Part shown: piece after piece, positions 42,101 through 54,100 of the stretch | Numbering within the stretch: position 1 is the stretch's first letter | Layout: every line of letters begins with the position of its first letter | Origin: Cyrtodaria siliqua | Taxonomy: Eukaryota; Mollusca; Bivalvia; Adapedonta; Hiatellidae | Reading direction: 5' to 3' | Assembly: GCA_037043455.1 (NCBI GenBank) | Contig: JAWPHD010007160.1 | Location: forward strand, 62,001 to 126,000 | Length of the DNA stretch: 64,000 bases | Translations under genes and position numbers: made by a program | Notes under the pieces: generated by a model | The model's input: only the letters and a program-made list of their open reading frames with translations | Database searches by the model: none | Told to the model about the DNA's origin: nothing

Positions 42101-45100
42101 TACAACGGTTAATAAAAAGAGCAAAGAGTAAATGGTACTTCTAACGCACTTACCACAAATCCTGCATATGTGACTATTAAATAGTTCATAACCTGTCGTA
42201 AATCCAGTCATGTGATGTTCAACCATCAAAAATGTCATTACGTTTTGTTTCAATGCCTTTGTAAGTAAAACTGTCAAAATCAATGAAATACGTTAGAAAC
42301 AGGTTAACCAGTATTGAAATTTTGACTTTTGTGACGGTATATCAGTCGTTTTACGGTCGCAACTCGTGTTTCTGTAAGCTATCAGCTGAAATAAGGCCGC
42401 AACTCAGCCGAAAGTCAAGGACCGGAACAGTGCAGCAATATGTGCAACTAGACTTACTACCAAGTATCTCCAAAATCGTTTGAGAAGTACTTTAGGAGTA
42501 GTTAGAATAAGAAAGTGTGATGTATGTAAGGACAGATAAGTGCAACACTATATGCCGTACCCGGAGTGTTTTTCAGGGTTGGGTTATTGGCAGGTCAAAA
42601 TGATGTTTGACCCCAAAAGAACAGGGGTTGTCTTCTGACCAAGGACAATGTACCTATTAAGTTTCATGATCATGGGTGTTATACCTCTGGAGTTATCGCA
42701 TGGTTGAGTTTGTCCATATCAGGTCATGGCCATCTTGACCTTTGGCCTCCTGACTCCAAAAGCATTAGGGTTCCTCTTCTTACCAAGGGTAATGTATATG
42801 TACCAAGGGTAATGTATGAAGTTTCATGACCGTTGTGTTATTCTAGAGTTATCGTATGAAGTTTCATGACTGTTGTGTTATTCTATTTACTGCAGGGAAT
42901 ATGTACCAAGGGTAATGTCTCAAAGTCCAGACTCTATTGTGCCCATCGCGTCAGGTATACCCTGACGTGTTCGTTGGCGGACGGACTATAAACCTTAGAA
43001 TTACACACACACACACAAGGGTAATGTCTGAAGTTTGATGACTGCTGTGTTATTCTAGAGTTACCGCAGGGAATATGTACCAAGGGTAATGTATGAAGTT
43101 TCATGACTATTGTGTTATTCTAGAGTTACCGCCGGGAATATATACCAAGGGTAATGTATGAAGTTTGATGACCGTTGTGTTATTCTAGTTACCGCAAGGG
43201 TAATGTACTGATATACTTAGATTTCGATGCCTATCTAAAATGGCAGGTTGGCAGGGTTACGGAAGAAAACATATTTTTTCTGTTTAATAGGCCTAATAAC
43301 TAAACTGTTGAACAAGTTTTTGACACGTTGCTTATCAAGTGTATATCACATCATGGGGACCATTAATTAATATGTTCGTTGATTATCATACATACCAGCA
43401 GACATCCCCTCGTATCGCATCACCACTACCGACTAATTTCTGCCATTGTTGATTTGTCTCATCAATAACTTTCAAAGCAAGATCCTGCAAGTTATATAAT
43501 ATAACTATAGTTGTTAAAACAGTCATTTATTGAATTTAGAATTGAATTTTTGATGTTGCCTTTACATCTCTTTTGTAATCGTTTTATTCACGATTGTATG
43601 CTTGAGTTTGTCCGTATCAGGTCATGGCCATCTTGACCTTTGGTCTCCTGACTCCAAAAGCATTAGGGTTCCTCTTCTTACCAAGGGCAATGTATGAAGT
43701 ATGTGTTATTCTAGAGTTAACACAGGAAATATGTATCCTCATAACAGGACTGAAGTGAACATGGCTAAGAATTTATCTGAATTTCTACTCATCCTCCATC
43801 AATGAGCACTCGTCATGAGCGAGCGGACGAGTGGAATTTTCATGCCTTGCAACAGGGCCAACTTACCATACATCAAGTTGTAATTTTGTAAGAAAATTGT
43901 AATTCAATTTCTAGGAACATTTTATTTTTTTGTCACATTATCCTAACTTAAATCTAGCAGTTAACATTATTAGGATTCTTGACAGGGGACATGGGCTCAC
44001 ATTCCCTGCCTGGAAATTATATTCACCCGATCCATTAGGCGAGGGGGAATACACTTTCCAGGCAAGGAATATGAGCCCATGTTCCCTGTCAAGAATCCTC
44101 ATAACGAATTTGTCATACTTCAAAGTTGTTACCATTTATTTAAGGAAAAAACACAACCAAAAACAAGTTCTCATTTTTTTGCGCCAACTTCCCCGTAATG
44201 TGCCTCTAACTAGACGTTGTTATTTTCGTGACGTCATCGCTCTAACGTCGTTATATTTGGCAGATTTTTTCATAAAATAAACGTATTTTAAACTATGTTA
44301 ATGTTTTATTATCTGTAAAATTGCAAAAAAACATACACTTACGATTATTTCAGACATTTACACTCAATGGAAAGTGCAGAAAAGCGATAGAAAGGAAACA
44401 ATCGGCGGTTTCCAAAACGAATCGGCAATGTTATCGCCGCCATTTTGTTTTTGTGTATTGCAGGTATGGGGTACCTACGGGGAAATCATCCTATGTTCAC
44501 GGCGCGAGACGTAGACATGGGCTCATGTCTACGGCTCATTGACCAATGAAATCGTGAGAATTTTCTTTGCAGTATGACAAATGTTGGTGTTATTTTATAA
44601 CGCCAAACTAGCTCTTGCACACTTACTATGATTAACCATATTCGCATAAATGTCAAAGTAAATATTTTACAAGATAAAAAGTACATACCCTATTTCTGGC
44701 CTCGCCATTGTAGGCAAATTCGTTGGCTGGTTTTCCATCTGGAATTTTGTAAACTCTGAACCATTCGTTAGTAGCCTGAATTGTGAATGACAAAAGTGTA
44801 ACATGATTTACAGAGGAACTTTTGTACAGTAGAGTTTTTCAAACATGTCTGCTCAATATTAAAAGAAGTCAATGAAAACAAACTTTGCCTACCAGTTAGA
44901 TTGCAAAAAAACCGTCAGATATTGGGAGTGGCAGCACACAAAAGCTTTGCAATATGGAGGAGTGATGTTTGTACCTACATCTACAAGGAATACCCAATGT
45001 CAAGAGATGCAGAAAAAGGACTTGTCTGTAGCTCTCATACCTTGACAAATATTGACACTGCTGAGTAAGATGAATGTAAATAAATAATAGGTGCTAACAG

Positions 45101-48100
45101 ATTGACACTGCTGAGTAAGATGAATGTAAATAAATAATAGGTGCTAACAGATTGACACTGCTGAATAAGATGAATGCAAATAAATAATAGGTGCTAACAG
45201 ATTGACACTGCTGAATAAGATGAATGCAAATAAATAATAGGTGCTAACAGATTGACACTGCTGAATAAGATGAATGCAAATAAATAATAGGTGCTAACAG
45301 ATTGACACTGCTGAATAAGATGAATGCAAATAAATAATAGGTGCTAACAGATTGACACTGCTGAATAAGATGAACGCAAATAAGTAATAGGTGCTAACAT
45401 ATTGACACTGCTGAATAAGATGAATGCAAATAAATAATAGGTGCTAACAGCTCCACTAATTCCTCAGGAACAAACTACTTTATAGAATTCAGGGAAACAT
45501 TAAATCAGTTTAAACGCTATGATTGAATTGAATTGGGTTTTAAGGCGCACCAACACATGAAAGGTTATATGGCGCCTAACAGGCATGAACATGCCAGGCT
45601 CATCCTCCATGTACATCGAGATAAAATATGGAGAATGGGCCTAGGACCTTCTGACCCTGAACTGCAGAGTTGCTGCAAATTCTATTGTAGACACTCCATT
45701 TACGCTGGAGCCATTTTTATTGCTTTTCTGCCACTGCTCTTAGTGATGTGAGCGAGATGGCACCTGAAACAATGCAGGGGTCATGATGAAGATGAACAAA
45801 AAATGACAAAATGAATATGGGGGGGTGGGGATCCTACCACTCTGCATGTGATGGTGTGTTTGCAGTGGTTGTATTCTACCCCAGCAACCTCACGGGGGTT
45901 AAACGCTATAACAAGGACATAGAAGTGTGCTTTGGAGCGTATGCCGAGAAGTGTATAATGGGTGTATAATGGGTGTATAATAATGGGTGTTATATTAACC
46001 AATTTTTGTTGACAACACTAGGTTGATTATTCTTTTGAAACAATACCGTGGCTTAGCAGGGATCAATTTTGGCCTTGATTCCACAATATTCTTGTGCTAA
46101 AATCAAGAAATAATTTCTGAAACTCATTAAAATTTACCAAAATGCGAGAAAAAACGAGTGAAAAAGAAATCGTGCCTGCCGAAGGGCAACTCTTAAGGCT
46201 TACGAATGAAATTCAAGTTAAGCCTCTGGAAGACTGCATGTTAGTCCATTTTGAAAAGTCATCAAGCCACCGAAAAAAAAGGTGTGGGTCTGACAAAGTG
46301 CGCCTCTTTGGCATTTTTTTTTAAAATTCTGTATGAAATAGCAAAAATGCGATGGCCACCGCAATTACAGGGGTAATCGAATCAACTCCTGAATCCAGTA
46401 CCTCAGCCAAACTGAAGTTTCACACAAAGTGGTCAAGATGTCGTCATTATTTGGTCACAGCTGATTGTGAACGTGCATATCCAGCGCAGAATGCATTATT
46501 AACCCTATTAACCCTTAACCCGTTACATATATTATAATGGACTGTTCTTTCTTTGAATTAAGACCATTCCATTTAAGTGACAAAGGGGTGTTTTGGGGGA
46601 AATGACTGATCAGCAGCCAGACATTGTAAACCCTGATCAGCCTACTAGTTACTTGCAGGCTGATCTGGGTTTACAATGGACGCAAAGGCTATTATAGTTG
46701 TGCTTAGCGGGTTAAGAAACAGAAGCTTAGTGGTAGAGCTTAGTGGTAGAGCTCTTGTGAGGCTCTTGCCAAGCATTATATCATTTTTGCTAATGAGTTT
46801 AATAAATTCAAAAATGAATAAGAACGAATGTTAGATTCTATTTATCACATAACGCATTTTGTCTGTCGATTTAACACGGCAGAAAACGTACATTAATGTG
46901 ACGTCCATAACGTCATTAACGTTATGTTATACCACTAGTGGAATATCGAAAATATTGAATGGTCTTATTACACTCCCACACCGCATGTTATGTCATAAAA
47001 AAAGGTTATATGGTGCCAACAGGAAATTGCAGGCCCACTATCCATTTACATTTAGATAAAAATATGCAGAATGGGCCTAGAACCTTTTTACCTGCAGAAC
47101 TGCAGATTCTATTGTAAACACTCCATTTTTTGCTGGAGTCATGATCACTGTTTTCTGCCATCACTCAAGTTAACTTGAACCAGGAGACCGCTAATAAAAA
47201 CGGCAAAAAGAACAAGAGGTCAATGACCTTGAAGCTCTACTGATTGATTTTGATTTCAGGAAGTAGTCGCTACAGACTTGTTTTTTGAAAATCTATTTTT
47301 AACCGTGGCGGCCATCTTGAATTTCCGGCCGACCTGAAATTTTGCTAAGATCAATAAGACATTAAGAGCAACATTCCTGTGAAGTTTCATGAAAATCCGT
47401 CAAGTAGTTTCAAAGAAGTAGTCGCTACAAGTTTTCATTATATAACTGTATGTAAACAAAGCAGCCATGTTTAAGGTCAAATCAAAACGATTTTCGACAA
47501 GGACCAACATCATGTCATACTGATCATTTTAGAAAAAGTCCCATATCAATATCTCTTATTGTTTTGAAGAAGTAGTCGCTACAAACTTTTTTATTTTAAA
47601 TCTATTTTTAGCTGTGGCGGCCATCTTGAATTTCCGGCCGACCTGAAATTTTTCTAGGATCAACTAGACATCAAGAGCAACATTCCTGTGAAGTTTCATG
47701 AACATCCGTCAAGTAGTTTCAGAGGAGTAGTCGCTACAAGTTTTTACTATATAACTCTATGTAACCAAAGATGGCCACTGGCAGCCATGTTTAACGTCGA
47801 ATCAAAATATTTTTCCACAAGGATCTACATCATGTCATGCTGATCATTTTAGAAAAAGTCCCATATCAATATCACTTATAGTTTTCAAGAAGTAGTCGCT
47901 ACAAACTTATTTTTAAAAATCTATTTTTAGCTGTGACGGCCATCTTGAATTTCCGGCCGACCTGAAATTTTGATAGGATCAATTAGACATCAAGAGCAAC
48001 ATTCCTGTAAAGTTTCATGACAATCCGCCAAGTAGTTTCAGAGGAGTAGTCGCTACAAGTTTTTACTATATAACTCTATGTAAACAAAGATGGCCGCTGG

Positions 48101-51100
48101 CAGCCATGTTTAATGTTGAATCAAAACGATTTTTGACTAGGATCAACATCATGTAATGCTGATCATTTTAGAAAAAGTCCCATATCAATATCACTTATAG
48201 TTTTCAAGAAGTAGTCGCTACAAACTTATATTTTAAAAATCTATTTTTAGCTGTGACGGCCATCTTGAATTTCCGGCCGACCTGAAATTTTTCTAGGATC
48301 AATTAGACATCAAGAGCAACATTCCTGTGAAGTTTCATGACAATCCGCCAAGTAGTTTCAGAGAAGAAGTCGCTACAAGTTTTTACTATATAACTCTATG
48401 TAAACAAAGATGGCCGCTGGCAGCCATGTTTAACGTTGAATCAAAACGATTTTTGACTAGGATCAACATCATGTCATGCTGATCATTTTAGAAAAAGTCC
48501 CATATCAATATCACTTATAGTTTTCAAGAAGAAGTCGCTACAAACTTGTATTTTAAAACTCTATTTTTAGCTTTGGCGGCCATCTTGGATTTCACATCAA
48601 CATGAATTTTTGCTAGGATCAACTAGACTTTATGGGCAACATTTCTGTAAAGTTTCATGAATATCCATCCAGTAGTTTCAGCTGTGAAGTCGCTACAAAT
48701 AAAAGTTTACGGACAGACAGACAGACGGACAGACGGACGACGGACGCCGCACCACGGCATAAGCTCCGCTGATCTCTGATCAGTTGAGCTAAAAATGACA
48801 AAGGAACACGAATTCGGAGAAATTTTACTCCTCTGTCTGTATAGTCGGTGGCCCTATTCTTGCCCAGGAACCACATGGGGCTAGTACTTGTCGACCTGGT
48901 GACGGAATAATGTGGCCGTTTTGGGTATCATGCCCCAGCGTCTACGACGTGGTATTCCAGTGTGGCAACACTATATAAAGCTGAGCATTGAGCTCAAAAG
49001 AAATCAATTTAACATGATCGTGATATGACTGAAAGATTGTTGAAAGCGACATTAAACCCTACACATACATTATATGTGATATAATTCTGCTTTGTGAACA
49101 TGAATCTCTTACGAGATTCCAAATTTCGAAAGTTGCTGTAGTGAGTTCAAATTATCTGCCTTTAATATATTTACTGAATTCACAGTCTCCTCAAGATTCG
49201 ACACCTTTCGTTGTCACTGTCTCAATATAGCTGTGTGTGGTTGAATGCTTAAATGTCATCCCACGCATATGAGCTATAATTGTATGTATGTATGCGTGTA
49301 CATGTTAATTGTATATAATATATGTTATTCCTGCAAAGTTTCATTATTGACAGAGTACGCGTTTGACTCTAAGCATGTGAGCAAACTTAGGATGCAAAGT
49401 TCTGCTCTTTACGTTAAATACAATACTGAACTGGCTTAATTTTTCGCAGAGGAACTTCAACATTTATGAATTTCTCATTACGTATACTGTGATTAAATCG
49501 TCTACAACATCACAGTTGTGTCATTTCTCCAACTGCAACTCTTTTTTTTTATAAAACATCATGGGATTTCCTTGGAATATATATGGAATTAAGTGCGCAG
49601 TACATATAAAATATATAGTGGAAATTCCCGTGTCATGTTTCTTTTTCCTTTCAGTATACCTTACCCATTACATGCACATAAGTGTATTAAGTATAAAGAA
49701 TACCTACCTTAATTAAACCTGGCATTACTATTTCTACATCATCAATGTCTGAAAGCAGAAATTACACAGTCACGATAACACTTGACAAGTTATATCAAAA
49801 TACTTCAGAAAAGCAACAATACCTGGTTAAGGATAGATACAATGTCTAATTCTACTGTTCATTTTTTGAACTCATACATTATATTATCTGGACAGTATGT
49901 TTGTAAACGTCGGATGATGGAATTAGGTGATCTAGTCTGGACGTTTGCACTTCACTCAACACAACGACTTGTGAAATGATACTGGAGGAACTCCAATTCA
50001 AATGATCCATACTTGAGTTAAGACTAAGACCAAAACAAAATAGTTCATAAAGACAATTGAATTGAATTGAATGTTGTTTAACAGCGAGGCTAAGGGAAAG
50101 ACTGGTCAGGTGTGAAAAAAGCATTTTGAGAATTAATCCAAGTTCGGTCCTGGTTGAGATAGAACGAACGATTTCTGGAATACTAAATCGAGATGTTAAC
50201 CATTACACCATGGCCTCACCTCAAATTGCGTCTTCAGCTAGATCCAGTTTAATTGTTGTTGATGACAATGCTTAGTCTGGAAAACTGGACGACTGAGCGA
50301 ACTGTTGTATTAACCATAATTATTAACTCATGTGACAATTTGCCTTGAGACAAACTTGTTTTTTGCTTGAAGTACTTTTTAAATTGTATTGACAACTGAT
50401 ACTTTTATTATTTTAAAACGTTAGATACTAACATGCTAAAGGAGAGAAATTCATTATCGTATCAAGTGATATAGAGGAATCTTACATGAGTACTCATTCA
50501 TTATTGAATTTATTAAATGAGCTGGCAAAATGTTATAGCCAAGCATTATATCATTTTTGCTAACGAGTTTAATAAATTCAATAATGAATGAGAACGAATG
50601 TTAGATTCTATTTATCACATAACTCACATATCGACTTTTATTGCATTTTGCCTGTCGCTTTAACACGCAAAACCAACATAAACAGTGGGAATTGGATCAT
50701 AGTCATTATCACAATTTTTTTTGACAGGGCATACTAAGCTTATTTGCATACTTATAGAACTAGTGGTATATCGAAAATATAGAATGGTGTTATTCCACTT
50801 CCACACCGTAAATTAAGTGATGAATTGATATTGAATGTTGTTTATTAAACAGATTATCAACACTTTGTTCAAGTTAACTTCAGGACATTTATAGCCGCCC
50901 CAGAGAGTGGAAGGATACATCCTGCCCTACTCTTACTAACACATAGGTATTCAAATAATTTATTAACATGCTGAGAGGATACACTCTGATACATGGGATC
51001 ACCCAGTTTACATCCACTTCCAACGGACGAGGCTAAGAAGAGTCTTGCCCAAGAACATACTGATGAAACTCAGTGGCACAGGTGAGACTTTTTCTTCTTT

Positions 51101-54100
51101 CTTAGAAGATGCATGACCCCCACATTTCTGCGGATGTTTTGGCAGCATATGTGTCATTTGTGATGGGAGTGTACATTTTTGTTTTATTTATATGAATGAC
51201 AACATGGCATTTAAAAAATCAATGGGCGTGTTATACCTATAAGGCGGGTTCATGTGAATTTTTATTTTCTCTCAAATTCTTACTTAACTGGCATTTTTCC
51301 TTTTGGAATGATTATTTGTCTTCAAAAAAATAATTCACAGTCTTTTAAATGATGACCTGGAGAAACATTTTTCTCTAAAACTAGGCTTGTCTGGTGTCAA
51401 CATGTAGATATTTGTATTTGTCATCATAATTCAGCATTATTATTTGCAAAATACTGGTTTTGTGATGAAAATGTGTTATTCTTGTTTTAAATTGGGCCTG
51501 GATATGAATGACAACATGACATTTACATTTTAATTCATACACAACTCAATGCAAAAATCAGTGGGCGTGTTAGATCTTCTATCTGTCACCATATGTCAAC
51601 GATTCATTTCTATAGTGTTACAGATTTGTTAAGAAAATTTAAATGTATTTCATATCGGTTTCTTTTGCATCTGACAGGCAAAATATATATATCTTCGTTT
51701 GTTCCTTACAAGTCAATTGCATGAATGCTAAGTTGTTTTCGATGTTATTTCAATGCTTAAAATATGTTGGAGACTTTCTAATACATTATTCAATGGATCA
51801 AGGGGAGTTCGTTCATCAGTCACAGGACAACTAAACCAGTCTCGATTCATGTTTCACGTGTTATATATATGGGTACATACAAGGACGTAAACTTTCCTAT
51901 CAAGCTCCCATAATGCCAAATAAAATAATAGGCGTGGTTCCGGTTTCCCGACCAACCTTGTTTTTCGGGGCCAACATTTTAAACATTTTATGACCCCTCA
52001 AAAAAATTATGTTTTCTTTTCTTCTTTTTGTTTTTAATTATTTTTTTCTATCAACAAAATATATCAACACATATACCGTATAATTAAGTTTATTGATTTA
52101 TTGGCTATAAAAGTATAGTGTAAAAAAAAAAGGACAAAATATAAAATAAAATATGTTTAGCAAATAAAATATTTTCCCTACCTACCCTCTTTTTTTTGAG
52201 CATGTAATAGGAACCACACATATAATTTGATTTGGCCTAATCATGAAGAGAAAAATGCTTAGTTTACCTTCAAAGCAGTAACTTCAGACCAATATCAAAG
52301 AGTATTAAAATTGCAAACCATTAGTCAATAGTTAGGTCATAAAATACAGCCTCCAGTCCCTTTAAAGCAATAAAAGACATGTATAAAATTGCATAAATTA
52401 ATTAATAAAGACAATGCTAGCGAATATACCTGACTGCTGCATAATAATTTAAACCTACAAGTTTCAGAGATGGATAATAAATGTAAAACAAATATGTGCA
52501 CACGCACAGATCAAAAATAATTTAACACTTTGAATGCTTAAATAAGAATTTCACTGTGTTTTTGCTTATTGCAATGTGGTTGTTAACCCGTGTCAATTCT
52601 ATATTAAAAGAAACGCAATATTTTAATGTATTTTTTCAAACCCCATGATCTTGATACTGTGAATTTGTTAATCCTTTATAGACAACTGTTGCAAAAACGA
52701 CACATATTAGTCGGTGACCTCTACTCAGTATGCAATCCACAAAATAAGAAAGCTTGCAAATTTGTCATTTCCAAGACTGAACTGTTTACAGTATTTTACC
52801 TTAAAGTAAATCCTTTGGATGCTTTTTACACGAAAATGTCACTATAAATTACGTATGTAAGATAGCTGCTATTTTTGCTGTTAGTCCCGATCATAGTTGG
52901 TAGACGCTTTTAGAAGTAAAACTACTTTGTAAAGCATCTGCTGACCATGATCCTCATTGTGGTTTATGAGAATGTCTGTATTAAAATAGAGTATGCAAGG
53001 TAACTGGTTTGTTATGAGTTTTGCCGCCCTCTAAGGCTTTTTTATGCATGGTTTTAATTTCTTATGCATTTTTTAAAATTTTATAATGCATTATAACGCA
53101 AATAAGCTCCTTATATGGAACTCTGAATAAGATATGTGCCTTACCATTTAATTTTTCCGCTAGTGGATCGGTCACATCTATACATATAACCTTCCAATCA
53201 GTTTCACCTGCAATATATAACCATGTTTTATTACATTTAGTGCAATGGAGCAACTTGCAACTCTGACAAAAGGTTAAAATACCAAACCTCAAAATCTACA
53301 GATACCCTGTGACCTTCTACTGACCATGCAACTAAGAGATTTGGGTTACTACCAGTATATATATGTGTTTTGCTTAGCTGCTGTACAAACGGTTAACCGC
53401 AGTACTTCTCTGCAGTACGTCGGCGCTTCTCTGTAACTTACATCCATTTCTACTAAAGCATTACATGGTCCCGTCTTAATTCCATTAAGTGATGGGAAAG
53501 CTTATATAAGCATGATTTTATGCCGGATATTTCGACAATAAAACATGTTTAAATCCATTTTTACTAAAAAAATATGCACATTTAATGATTTTTAAACCCG
53601 AAATTAAGGTTTTATTTCATACCCCAGCAAACCCCGTTTCCGTTTCTTGGAGAAGGGGTTGGATGGGGTATGAAAGTTAATACATGGACCACGTAGTGGG
53701 GAATTAACTCGACAAATCACAGACTAACATGCAAAATCTATCGTCGTAATGCATATTAAGCTTAGTTTGATAGACTTTGTGTTGCGCTACAGCCGATACA
53801 GTACTTTCTGATGTATTGTTCAGGAATATCGCAATATCCTGGTACACTGCAACAGTCCTATTTATGATCCCATGAAACAGCTACAGCATCGATACTTTAG
53901 TTATATCATTGATATGTATAACTAGTTTAAATGAATTAAGATCAATCAAAACTACTTTCAAACAAATCTCAAACTTGGATATCTGTAAATGATAAATGCA
54001 ATATTTATAGGTTACAGAAAAAGACGATGCTGTTTAGGTTAGTCTGATGATATTTTGGCAAATTCCGCCTATTAAGCTTATTGATTGGAATTTAGCGGGA

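Noticed and set aside
42135..42165. 8-bp micro-exon GATTTGTG between CAG and GTAAGT
   Set aside because: Its inclusion breaks the reading frame between the exons at 43396 and 41984.
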